A model generated the notes under the pieces. The model searched no databases. It was not told the origin of the DNA and saw only the letters and a program-made list of their open reading frames with translations. This document shows positions 7,932 to 16,514 of a stretch of 64,000 nucleotides of DNA, one piece after another. Each line of letters begins with the position of its first letter. The stretch's first letter is position 1. Made by a program: the position numbers and the translations under genes. This DNA is from an uncultured Lachnospiraceae bacterium. Its GTDB lineage: Bacteria; Bacillota; Clostridia; Lachnospirales; Lachnospiraceae. The stretch spans positions 19,231 through 83,230 of the forward strand of contig CAJTMB010000011.1 in assembly GCA_910577105.1 (NCBI GenBank), read 5' to 3'.

Positions 7932-9791
7932 CTAAGCCGTGGCCTCCTCAAACTGGGAGTTATAAAGTGTCGCATAGAAACCGTTCTTTTCAAGCAGTTC
8001 TTCATGGCTGCCCTGTTCTACAATATCGCCATCTTTCATTACCAGTATGACATCTGCGTCCTTGATGGTGGACAGCCTGTGTGCAATGACAAAGCTGGTC
8101 CTGCCTTTCATCAGATTATTCATTGCTTTCTGGATACGTGCCTCAGTCCTGGTATCCACCGAACTGGTCGCTTCATCCAAAATCAAAACGGGATTATCTG
8201 CAAGGATGGCTCTCGCAATGGTAAGCAGCTGTTTCTGACCCTGGGACACATTGCTGGCGTCCTCGTTTAACTCCATCTGGTAACCGCCGGGCAGCGTCTG
8301 GATAAAGTGATGGGCATGGGCCGCCTTTGCCGCCGCAATAACCTCCTCATCCGAAGCCTCCAGCCTGCCGTAGCGGATATTCTCCATAATTGTTCCCTTA
8401 AACAGCCAGGTGTCCTGCAATACCATGCCAAAATTTTCCCTCAGGATGCTGCGGTTAAAGTCTTTCAAATTGTGTCCATCTATCAGAATGGCGCCGCTGT
8501 TCACATCATAAAAACGCATAAGCAGTTTTACCATGGTTGTCTTTCCCGCACCGGTGGGTCCTACAATAGCCACCATCTGACCGGGCTCTACCTTACAGCT
8601 GAAATCCCGGATGACTGTTTTATCGGGATTGTAACCAAACCGTACATGTTCAAAGGTCACTTCTCCCTTCATTTCGGTCAATGCCACCGGATTTTCGGCA
8701 ATTACATCCTCTTCAGGCTCATTCAAAAATTCAAATACCCGTTCCGCGGATGCCGCAGTGGACTGAAAAAGATTGGAAACCTGAGCAAGCTGGGTAATGG
8801 GCTGGGTAAAGCTTTTTACATACTGGATAAATGCCTGTATTTCCCCCACATCAATCACCCTGCGGATGGCAAGGACACTGCCTGTTATGGCAACCGCCAC
8901 ATAGCCCAGATTGCCCACAAACCCCATAATGGGCTGCATCATGCCGGAAATAAACTGTGACTTCCATGCAGATTTATATAATTCCTCATTGGTTTCGGCA
9001 AATTCCCGCAAGGAGGTTTCTTCACGGTTAAACGCCTTAATGATATTATGCCCCCCGTAGGTTTCTTCTATCTGACCATTGATTTTTCCCAAATAAGACT
9101 GCTGTGCCACAAAATATTTCTGTGAAAACTTCACCACAACGCCAATCAGGACGCTGGATACCGGCAGAATGACAAGCGCAATCAAAGTCATCAGCGGGCT
9201 GATGGAAAGCATCATCACCAGCACACCGATAAGCATGGTGACCGAAGTAATCAGCGTGGTAATACTCTGGCTTAAACTCTGCCCCAGGGTATCCACATCA
9301 TTGGTAATGCGGGAAAGCACTTCCCCCACCGTTTTGGATTCAAAGTATGCAAAAGGCATCCTGTTGATTTTCTCGGAAATCTCCCGCCTGAACCGATAGC
9401 AAAGTTTCTGGGAAACACTCGTCATGATAAAGCCCTGTATAAAAGATAAAATTGAGCTTATGGCATACAGGCAAAGCAGGAATAACAGAATTTGTGCTAT
9501 TTTTCCGAAATCTATACCGCCGGTTCCACCGATTTTTGCCATCAGACCGTTAAACAATTCCGTCGTCGCCCTGCTTAACACCTTCGGCCCTATAATATTG
9601 AAAGCCGTGCCGCCAACGGCAAATACCATCACAAGCAGAATGGCAAACTTATAATTACCCATATAGGACAACAGTTTCTTCACTGTTCCTTTAAAATCTT
9701 TTGCTTTCTCACCCGGCATCATGCCTGCCGGACCGTGTCCCATGGGTCCCCGTCCGGGGGGTTTGTTTTTTATTTCTTTCTGCTCACTCAT
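7932..9791 (-). CDS. ABC exporter half-transporter with canonical ATPase site
   Basis: A 619-residue fused permease-ATPase. An N-terminal cytoplasmic tail rich in Pro/Gly/Met precedes six membrane helices (about residues 50-335). The ATPase domain has Walker A GPTGAGKTT, signature VSQGQKQ, Walker B VLILDEATSSVD with the catalytic Glu, and the switch His in IAHRLSTIKD. Its start overlaps the stop of the larger half by ATGA, so the two form a heterodimeric exporter of the BmrCD/TM287-288 type. Such pumps move drugs, lipids or peptides; the substrate is unknown. Confidence 0.93.
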   Translation of the reverse strand: MSEQKEIKNKPPGRGPMGHGPAGMMPGEKAKDFKGTVKKLLSYMGNYKFAILLVMVFAVGGTAFNIIGPKVLSRATTELFNGLMAKIGGTGGIDFGKIAQILLFLLCLYAISSILSFIQGFIMTSVSQKLCYRFRREISEKINRMPFAYFESKTVGEVLSRITNDVDTLGQSLSQSITTLITSVTMLIGVLVMMLSISPLMTLIALVILPVSSVLIGVVVKFSQKYFVAQQSYLGKINGQIEETYGGHNIIKAFNREETSLREFAETNEELYKSAWKSQFISGMMQPIMGFVGNLGYVAVAITGSVLAIRRVIDVGEIQAFIQYVKSFTQPITQLAQVSNLFQSTAASAERVFEFLNEPEEDVIAENPVALTEMKGEVTFEHVRFGYNPDKTVIRDFSCKVEPGQMVAIVGPTGAGKTTMVKLLMRFYDVNSGAILIDGHNLKDFNRSILRENFGMVLQDTWLFKGTIMENIRYGRLEASDEEVIAAAKAAHAHHFIQTLPGGYQMELNEDASNVSQGQKQLLTIARAILADNPVLILDEATSSVDTRTEARIQKAMNNLMKGRTSFVIAHRLSTIKDADVILVMKDGDIVEQGSHEELLEKNGFYATLYNSQFEEATA

Positions 9792-11944
9792 GCCTGTTTT
9801 CCTCCCTTCAGTTCCGCCTCCGACAACTGGGATTTTGCAATTTCCCTATAGGTTTCACAATTTTCAAGAAGTTCCCCGTGGGTGCCCATTCCTACAATAG
9901 CGCCGTTGTCCAGCACAATAATCCGGTCCGCATGCAGAATCGTGCTGATTCTCTGTGCCACAATAATAACCGTGGCCTGTGCTGTTTTCTCATGAAGCGC
10001 TTTTCTGAGCGCCACATCCGTCTTATAATCCAAAGCGGAAAAGCTGTCATCAAACAAAAATATCTTCGGACTCTTTGCAATGGCCCTGGCAATGGACAGT
10101 CTCTGCTTCTGCCCTCCCGAAACATTGGTGCCGCCCTGGGATATGGGACTTCCATATCCGTCCGGCTTGCTGTCTATAAATTCAACAGCCTGTGCAATTT
10201 GGGCAGCTTCTTTCATTTTATCATCGCCAATCCCATCACCACCAAATTTTATGTTGGAAGCAATGTCCCCGGAAAACAACACCCCTTTCTGCGGCACAAA
10301 TCCCAGAGCGCTGCGCAGTTTTTTCTGGGAAATGTCCCGGATGTCCACACCGTCTAACGTAATACGCCCTTCCGTCACGTCGTAAAAACGGGGAATCAGA
10401 TGCAGCAAAGTGGATTTACCGCATCCGGTACTTCCTATTACCGCCGTGGTCTGTCCCGGTCTTGCGGTAAATGACAGGTGATGCAGGGCATCCTCCTCTG
10501 CACCCGGATACCTGAAACATACATCCTCAAATACTATTTCTCCCTTTATTTCAGAAAGACTGTCATCACAAACTGTTTCCTTATCATGGATGGTCACCTC
10601 GGTCCCCAGTACTTCTTCGATTCTATTGGCAGCCACACCTGCACGGGGCAACATGACGGAAACCATGGTAATCATCAAAAATGCCATGACAATCTGCATG
10701 GTATAAGTAATAAATGCAAGCATTTCCCCTACCTGCATATTTCCGGCATCAATGCCTTTTCCGCCAAACCACACAATCATAATGGAAATGCCATTCATAA
10801 TAAGCATCATGGCAGGCATCATAAAATTCATAACCCTGCCGGTGAATAACTGGGTTCCCATCAAATCTTTATTGGCCTTGTCGAACCGCTCCTCTTCAAA
10901 CTTTTCCCTGCTGAAAGCCCTGATAACCGGTATCCCCGTAAGTATTTCGCGGGAAACCAGATTGACACGGTCAACAAGTGTCTGCATCATTTTGAATTTG
11001 GGCATGGCAACTGCCACCAATACCAGTACCAGCGCAGATATAAGTCCTACCGCCACACCGATAATCCATCCCATGCCGGTGCCTGTATTGACCACTTTCA
11101 TGATACCGCCGATACCGATAATCGGTGCATACAGTACCATGCGAAGCAGCATCACCACTACCATCTGTACCTGCTGGATGTCATTGGTGCTTCTGGTAAT
11201 CAGAGAGGCTGTGGAAAATTTATCCATCTCCGCACTGGAAAATGCAACAACTTTATTGTAAACCCGGCTGCGCAGATTACGCCCTGTTCTCGCCGCTGTC
11301 CGGGAAGCAAGAAGCCCTGTCAGAATGGCAGCGGCCATCATCAGCACCGACAGGCCGAGCATCTTAAAACCGGTCTGCCAAAGATAATCCGTCTGGATTT
11401 TTCCGGTATCCATACCCAGTGCCTTGTATTCTTCCTGCACAAACTGCACAGCCCTTGCGGATATCACAGATTCACTCATATCCCCCATACCGGCAATCGC
11501 CTGCTCTTTTATGGAAGTTATTTCTTCATCCGAAATCATGCCGTTTTCCCGCATAAGCCGCAGGCTGTCCGCATCATATTCCGCTTCACTGCTTTTCAGT
11601 GCATCCAAAAGCACCATGGGGAGTCCCATACACACATCAATCTGTTCTAATGTTTCACTTTTCTTCACGCCCAGAACATAGTTTCCGTCCCCATCCTTTT
11701 GGTAAGCGGCATCACACACATCCTGTTCCTCTGCTGTCATGAACAGCTTCAGCATTTCATATGTTTCTTCCCTCAACCTTTCAGGGGCAGCATATGCGAT
11801 GCCTCCCCTGCCGATTCCCACATCCACAATATCGGAAGTGTACTGGGGAAGCTGCAAATCACAATATGCCTGTGCGATAAGAAGCATTATGATTGCCAGT
11901 ACCGCCGGCCAGGATTCCCTCATATACTTGAAAATTTTACCCAT
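9788..11944 (-). CDS. ABC exporter half-transporter with degenerate Walker B and large external loop
   Basis: A 718-residue partner of the downstream half. The first membrane helix (VLAIIMLLIAQAYC) is followed by an extracytoplasmic insertion of about 170 residues before the second helix, an unusual feature. The ATPase domain has Walker A GSTGCGKST, signature VSGGQKQ and Walker B IFLFDDSFSALD, where the catalytic Glu is Asp. That is the expected inactive site of a heterodimer. The ATG at 11944 is chosen because it has a GGAAAGGTG site; the frame stays open 81 codons upstream, but that stretch is non-coding in character and contains the promoter. Confidence 0.92.
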   Translation of the reverse strand: MGKIFKYMRESWPAVLAIIMLLIAQAYCDLQLPQYTSDIVDVGIGRGGIAYAAPERLREETYEMLKLFMTAEEQDVCDAAYQKDGDGNYVLGVKKSETLEQIDVCMGLPMVLLDALKSSEAEYDADSLRLMRENGMISDEEITSIKEQAIAGMGDMSESVISARAVQFVQEEYKALGMDTGKIQTDYLWQTGFKMLGLSVLMMAAAILTGLLASRTAARTGRNLRSRVYNKVVAFSSAEMDKFSTASLITRSTNDIQQVQMVVVMLLRMVLYAPIIGIGGIMKVVNTGTGMGWIIGVAVGLISALVLVLVAVAMPKFKMMQTLVDRVNLVSREILTGIPVIRAFSREKFEEERFDKANKDLMGTQLFTGRVMNFMMPAMMLIMNGISIMIVWFGGKGIDAGNMQVGEMLAFITYTMQIVMAFLMITMVSVMLPRAGVAANRIEEVLGTEVTIHDKETVCDDSLSEIKGEIVFEDVCFRYPGAEEDALHHLSFTARPGQTTAVIGSTGCGKSTLLHLIPRFYDVTEGRITLDGVDIRDISQKKLRSALGFVPQKGVLFSGDIASNIKFGGDGIGDDKMKEAAQIAQAVEFIDSKPDGYGSPISQGGTNVSGGQKQRLSIARAIAKSPKIFLFDDSFSALDYKTDVALRKALHEKTAQATVIIVAQRISTILHADRIIVLDNGAIVGMGTHGELLENCETYREIAKSQLSEAELKGGKQA

Positions 11945-12025
11945 GGAATACACCTTTCCTTTTCTTAATCCACCATTTTGTTGTTTTTTATTGTATTTTT
12001 TTTCCATCTTTAAGTCAATTAAGAA

Positions 12026-12054
12026 AGTATAAAGAAACTGTAAACATGAGTTAA
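12026..12054 (-). promoter_or_regulatory. Promoter of the ABC exporter operon
   Basis: On the minus strand TTAACT (12049-12054) and TATACT (12026-12031) are spaced by 17 bases, about 80 bases before the translation start of the larger half-transporter. The -10 box is good; the -35 box matches the consensus only moderately. Confidence 0.55.
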
Positions 12055-12127
12055 CTCCGCTATTTGCGAATACATTTACCGCATAATGGCCATTGCCTTG
12101 CAAGATGTAAAAGAAGGCAGAAATCAG

Positions 12128-12192
12128 TAGACTTTTAATACGCTGATTGATATAATAATTAATAATGCATCTTTTGTACCCTTGCATTATTA
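12128..12192 (+). promoter_or_regulatory. Possible promoter and leader hairpin of the DUF342 operon
   Basis: TAGACT (12128-12133) and TATAAT (12151-12156) are spaced by 17 bases. Right after the -10 box lies a 9-bp inverted repeat, TAATAATGC (12160-12168) with GCATTATTA (12184-12192), near the expected start of transcription. It could be an operator or a short leader hairpin; nothing in the sequence decides which. Confidence 0.45.
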
Positions 12193-12204
12193 CCTATAGA
12201 AAGC

Positions 12205-14295
12205 ATGATACCGAATATGAGCAATAGTAATTCATTAAAAAAAATAAAAGAACTGCATTTTCCCATGATGGAAAATGCCGAATACCAAAAAGCGCAGAAT
12301 CAGGAAATCAGGCTTGGCAAAGAAGAAGGACTGGATGTTTCCATTTACTCCAATCCTGATTTTAACTGGCTGCAAATGGAGCAGATACGTATGGGGCTGA
12401 AAGATAAAATAGATGCCTCTGTGTATGCCAACCCTGCCTACAACTATGAAACCATGAGGCAGATTAGGCTTTCCCTTTATTCTGCAATAGATTTAATTCC
12501 CTATCTGAAAAGAGGATTTATGGATGATTCCCTGGAACAGATACGGCTTGCCCTGCTTGATAAACTGCCGATTGACAAATGGCTGCAGGATAACATGTGC
12601 GCACCGCAGATTCACGAAGTCAGAATAGGACTGTGTGAGCAACTGGACATTGCCGCCTATACCGATTCCCGTTTAAACTGGATGCAGATGCAGGAAATCC
12701 GTCTCGGGCTGGAAAAAAAGCTTAATGTATCGCTTTATGCAAATCACCTGTTCAGCCATTCCCAAATGAAGGAAATCCGTCTTGGCCTTGAAGCCGGTCT
12801 TGATGTGTCCCCTTATTGTTCTTTAATGTTTTCCGCTACTGACATGAAAGAAAAACGTCTGAGCCTTATTGAGAGAAAGATGCAAAAAACATCCGAACCC
12901 AAAGGTAAAGAAACTCTGTTTGACCCTTTTAGAAAATGTGAATTTGCCATTTCCATAGAAGAAAACGGTAACAAAGCCTATGCCTATATACCATGGGTAC
13001 CCGGCAATATGGTAACAAAGGATGATATTTATCAGGACCTGCAAAGAAGGGAAATTGTTTTTGGAATCAATCATCAGGCAATTTCCGACTTAATTGACAT
13101 GAGAAGAATGAACGAAAAAGTCCTGATTGCCGAGGGCGTTCCCGCACATAAGGGCAATGACGGATGGTTTGAATTTTTTGTAAGGCTCGACATGCCCCGC
13201 ATCCCGGCGCCCTTACCCGACGGCGGTGTGGACTATGTCAATATAGAAGCCTTTGAAATGGTTGACGAAGGAGAAAAAATTGCAGTCTATCACCGTGCCG
13301 AAAAGGGCACGGACGGCAAAAACATTTACGGTGAAACCATACATGCAGAGAACGGGCTGGAAAAAAAGCCGTTAAGAGGGGAAGGTTTTATGATTGCACC
13401 GGACGGTGTAACCTATATTTCCAGAATAAACGGCAAATTTGAATATATTAACGGACGAATAATTATCTCCAACATGCTGGTTGTCCGTGAGGATGTAACC
13501 GCTGTCACCGGCAAGCTGGAAGTGGATGGCTCCGTGTATGTCATTGGCAGCATTTATTCCGGCGGATATATCCGGGCAACCGGAGATATCATTATTGAAC
13601 ACAATGTCGAAACGGCAAGACTGATTGCCGGCGGTAATGTGATGATTAAAAAGGGAAGCTGTTCCAAACACGATTGCTTTATTGACGCCGGCGGTGAAGT
13701 TTCAGGCAGTTTTTTTGAAGCCGCCAATATCAATGCCAAGGGAAATGTAAAGGCAAATTATATTATGAACAGCAACATCAATACCATGGGCAGGGTGATT
13801 GTATCAGGAAGCAAAGGAGTTCTCTTAGGCGGTAAGATTTGTGCCGTCAGGGGTGTGGATACTTTTAATCTTGGCAACAGTTCACACCTTCCGACATACC
13901 TCGACATCGGAAGAAACGGACTCTATGAACAGGAGCAGGCCATCCGCGCCGAAAAGCGGACACAGCTGTTAAACGAACTGACCGCTTTGGAAGCCGGATG
14001 GAGTAAAATATTGCAATTACTTACCAGTAAAAAGGGTGGGATATCAGAGGATACGGTTCGTAAAGTCCATGCCACAATCGTAGTCAAGAGCAAAGAGCTT
14101 GCCGAATTGGATGCGGAAGTGTCAAAACTTGCCAACATGACCGACCAGGGCATGAATGCTCCTGTCTGCATCAGGGGTAATGCCTTTGGCGGCAGTGTTA
14201 TCGTCATAAACAAGATAAAATATCTGTTATCATCAGAAGTCAGCCGGGTTATCTTTAAACTTCGGAACAAACGAATTGCCATTATAACTTTATAA
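12205..14295 (+). CDS. FapA/DUF342-family protein with eight 26-residue N-terminal repeats
   Basis: A 696-residue protein in two parts. Residues 25-225 hold eight units of a helical repeat; the Arg of the core (E/Q)IRLGL recurs at 36, 62, 88, 114, 140, 166, 192 and 218, an exact 26-residue period, with the linker L-D-V-S-x-Y-a-N-P. The remainder is a FapA (DUF342) domain: an N-terminal lobe with GVPAHKGNDGWFEF, a glycine-rich beta-helix (SVYVIGSIYSGGYIRATGD) and a C-terminal coiled coil near residues 575-640. FapA proteins link polymers to signalling or cell-envelope assembly in poorly known ways. The HD-GYP regulator downstream suggests a shared pathway. The ribosome site is weak. Confidence 0.85.
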   Translation: MIPNMSNSNSLKKIKELHFPMMENAEYQKAQNQEIRLGKEEGLDVSIYSNPDFNWLQMEQIRMGLKDKIDASVYANPAYNYETMRQIRLSLYSAIDLIPYLKRGFMDDSLEQIRLALLDKLPIDKWLQDNMCAPQIHEVRIGLCEQLDIAAYTDSRLNWMQMQEIRLGLEKKLNVSLYANHLFSHSQMKEIRLGLEAGLDVSPYCSLMFSATDMKEKRLSLIERKMQKTSEPKGKETLFDPFRKCEFAISIEENGNKAYAYIPWVPGNMVTKDDIYQDLQRREIVFGINHQAISDLIDMRRMNEKVLIAEGVPAHKGNDGWFEFFVRLDMPRIPAPLPDGGVDYVNIEAFEMVDEGEKIAVYHRAEKGTDGKNIYGETIHAENGLEKKPLRGEGFMIAPDGVTYISRINGKFEYINGRIIISNMLVVREDVTAVTGKLEVDGSVYVIGSIYSGGYIRATGDIIIEHNVETARLIAGGNVMIKKGSCSKHDCFIDAGGEVSGSFFEAANINAKGNVKANYIMNSNINTMGRVIVSGSKGVLLGGKICAVRGVDTFNLGNSSHLPTYLDIGRNGLYEQEQAIRAEKRTQLLNELTALEAGWSKILQLLTSKKGGISEDTVRKVHATIVVKSKELAELDAEVSKLANMTDQGMNAPVCIRGNAFGGSVIVINKIKYLLSSEVSRVIFKLRNKRIAIITL

Positions 14296-14316
14296 AAGAG
14301 AAAGAATAGGTAAATT

Positions 14317-15417
14317 ATGAAACAAGATACAATTTTAATTTTTGAAGACAACACCATTGAACGGGAAATTTTAGTCGAACTGTTTCGTTCCGATTATAAA
14401 ATTTTGGAGGCGGCCGACGGTAAAGAAGGAATCGAACTGTTAAACAAAAATTTTCCTTCCATTGCAGTCGTTTTATTGGATTACATGATGCCTGTCATGG
14501 ATGGTTTTAAGGTTTTAGAATACCTGAAAGAAAAAAAGGTATTAAACAAAATTCCTTTTATCATGGTTACAGGGACGGAATCCGCCGAATATGAGAAAAA
14601 AGGATATGAACTCGGCATCGTAAGCTATATCAAAAAGCCTTATCAGCCTGATGTCATAAAACAGGTAGTCAGCAATGCTGTTGGCTGGTTCCAGTATAAA
14701 TTGCAACTGGAAACAGTAGTAAAAAGGCAAAACGAGAGCATAAAAAAGCAAAACGAAGTTTTAAGGAAACAAGCTGAACAGCTGACCCAGTTGAATGAAA
14801 TGCTGATTGATTCCCTGAGCAACATAGTGGAATTCAGAAATCTGGAATCCCGGCAGCACATAAAGAGGATTCGCGAGTTTTCCCTGTGTCTCGGTAAGAG
14901 CGTCATGGATTTGTATCCGGAATACCATCTTACACAGGAAAAACTGGAGTATATTGGTTGGGCGTCTTCGCTTCACGACATCGGAAAGATTACCATTCCC
15001 GACAATATTATTTTGAAATCCAGCAAACTGACCCCCGATGAATTTGAACTTATAAAATCCCACACCACCAAGGGCGCTGAAATCATTTCCCAGACTATCC
15101 ATATAAATGATAAAGAACTCTTCGATTATGCGTATGATATTGCCAGACACCACCATGAAAAATACGATGGAAAAGGCTATCCCGACGGTCTGAAAGGTGA
15201 TGAAATCAGCATTGCGGCTCAAATTGTTTCATTGGTGGATATTTATGATGCGCTGACTTCAAAACGCGTTTATAAAGTCGCATATGAACCGGATAAGGCT
15301 TATCAGATGATTATTAACGGTCATAGCGGCGCTTTTTCGCCGAAACTTCTCCAGTCATTTACGGAAGTAAAATCAGAATTTGAAAACCTGCTATCCCTGT
15401 ATCGTGATGAAGATTAG
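14317..15417 (+). CDS. Response regulator with HD-GYP output domain
   Basis: A 366-residue cytoplasmic two-domain protein. The receiver (1-125) has acidic residues E10/D11, phospho-acceptor D55 in LLDYMMPVMDG, T85, and K107 before Pro. A coiled-coil linker (about 128-165, Gln/Lys/Glu-rich) joins it to an HD-GYP domain with H220-D221 in LHDIGKITIP, HHHEKYDGKGYP (278-289) and VDIYDALTSKRVYK. Phosphorylation would control cyclic di-GMP hydrolysis. No histidine kinase is adjacent. The gene starts 21 bases after the FapA-like gene, so the two are probably one operon. Confidence 0.92.
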   Translation: MKQDTILIFEDNTIEREILVELFRSDYKILEAADGKEGIELLNKNFPSIAVVLLDYMMPVMDGFKVLEYLKEKKVLNKIPFIMVTGTESAEYEKKGYELGIVSYIKKPYQPDVIKQVVSNAVGWFQYKLQLETVVKRQNESIKKQNEVLRKQAEQLTQLNEMLIDSLSNIVEFRNLESRQHIKRIREFSLCLGKSVMDLYPEYHLTQEKLEYIGWASSLHDIGKITIPDNIILKSSKLTPDEFELIKSHTTKGAEIISQTIHINDKELFDYAYDIARHHHEKYDGKGYPDGLKGDEISIAAQIVSLVDIYDALTSKRVYKVAYEPDKAYQMIINGHSGAFSPKLLQSFTEVKSEFENLLSLYRDED

Positions 15418-15427
15418 AGGTGAAGAA

Positions 15428-16087
15428 ATGGTAAATATAAAATCCTATCCTAATTTATACAAAATGTGCCGCAAGTGCATAAATAAATTCAAGATACCCT
15501 TTTTTGTCTGCCTGACAATTTTCATCCTTGCATTTGCTACTTTTTTAATTGACAATTTTCCTTTTGCCCTGACGCTTATTATGATGGCGATGGTTTTTCC
15601 GGCAATTATGTGTGGCATACTATGGCCCGTTTTCGCTGCAAGGGTTAAAAAAACCCTTAAAGCTTTTTATCCACAGCAGTTGTCCGCGATAGATGCGGAA
15701 ATCCCCTCTGCCGCTGAATGCGAAGGGCTGCTTGTCACAAGCCAGGCCGTTATCTGTAAGAAGTTGGGATTTACACTGATACCCATGACAAATGTGTTAT
15801 GGGTATATCCTGAAATCATTGTAGAAAAACTGAATGGCATTATCCCCATACGCAAATACACAATGCTGCATTTTGCCGGCAGGGATAAGAAAAGATATGC
15901 ATTCAACATAAAAAACAGCCAAAAGGCCTATGATTTTATCCGGTCAAAACTGCTGTGTTACCGGCAGGACATTGTGTTCGGCACGGAATACGGCATGGAC
16001 AAAATTTACAATGAAGATATCAACCGCATGATAGCCTTCAGCCAGGAATGCGCTGCCAAACGGCAGAATGGAGAAAAAACATCATGA
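15428..16087 (+). CDS. Membrane protein of unknown function
   Basis: A 219-residue protein starting at the ATG at 15428, which has an AGGTGAAG site; the frame is open further upstream but overlaps the regulator gene. Two hydrophobic helices lie at about residues 24-62 (PFFVCLTIFILAFATFLI, then ALTLIMMAMVFPAIMCGI). The cytoplasmic part that follows includes VIICKKLGFTLIPMTNVLWVYPE, reminiscent of bacterial PH-like domains. The next gene overlaps it by ATGA, and the fold of that product looks related, so they may act together. The function is unknown. Confidence 0.72.
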   Translation: MVNIKSYPNLYKMCRKCINKFKIPFFVCLTIFILAFATFLIDNFPFALTLIMMAMVFPAIMCGILWPVFAARVKKTLKAFYPQQLSAIDAEIPSAAECEGLLVTSQAVICKKLGFTLIPMTNVLWVYPEIIVEKLNGIIPIRKYTMLHFAGRDKKRYAFNIKNSQKAYDFIRSKLLCYRQDIVFGTEYGMDKIYNEDINRMIAFSQECAAKRQNGEKTS

Positions 16088-16488
16088 ACAACCAATATCT
16101 GAACTCTTTACCTCAAGTCAAAAACAAATTTCAGGTGGATTTGCAACCCTGTGAAAAAGTGGTATTTACCGCTAAACCGTTTGGGTTTTGTTCCGAATCA
16201 GGCGATGTACTCGGTTTTGACACTTCCGCCGTCACCATGACAAACCAAAGGATTATCGCTGATAACGGACAGGGAATCTGGATTACGGATATTGCCGAAG
16301 ATGTTGTGGATATGCGGAAGGTGGAAACCGGCAAATTCCTGAGCAAACAGGTCTATATACTGGTAACACTCAACAAGGAAGTCACCTATGGTATAGGCAT
16401 ACAAAAACTTACAGGTTACCAGTTCCACTTCCGTAAAAAAGATATGGCTGTATTTGAAGATATTATCCGGCATATGAACAACGGTTAA
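16084..16488 (+). CDS. Small soluble protein, possibly PH/GRAM-like
   Basis: A 134-residue protein whose ATG overlaps the previous stop (ATGA). It begins MNNQYLNSLPQVKNKFQVDLQPCEKVVFTAKP, cut here to its key feature: a beta-rich domain with VTMTNQRIIAD and GIWITDIAEDV, the pattern of GRAM/PH-like membrane-adaptor domains. This assignment comes from motif resemblance only. The last five codons form the left half of a perfect 32-base palindrome that acts as the likely terminator. It is the fourth gene of the FapA-like/HD-GYP operon. Confidence 0.68.
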   Translation: MNNQYLNSLPQVKNKFQVDLQPCEKVVFTAKPFGFCSESGDVLGFDTSAVTMTNQRIIADNGQGIWITDIAEDVVDMRKVETGKFLSKQVYILVTLNKEVTYGIGIQKLTGYQFHFRKKDMAVFEDIIRHMNNG

Positions 16489-16509
16489 CCGTTGTTCATA
16501 TGCTTTTAA
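16471..16509. terminator. Palindromic terminator between convergent genes
   Basis: Bases 16471-16502 are a perfect 32-base palindrome centred on GGTTAACC, with outer arms CATATGAACAAC. It encodes the end of the preceding gene (H-M-N-N-G-stop) and is followed by GCTTTTAA. It sits between two convergent genes, so it could stop transcription from either side, although the stem is AT-rich and the T-run is short. Confidence 0.55.
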
Positions 16510-16514
16510 CAGTA

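Noticed and set aside
12005..12187. N-terminal extension of the larger ABC half-transporter
   Set aside because: The extra codons cover the promoter and leader and lack a start signal; the ATG at 11944 has a ribosome site and matches the usual N terminus.
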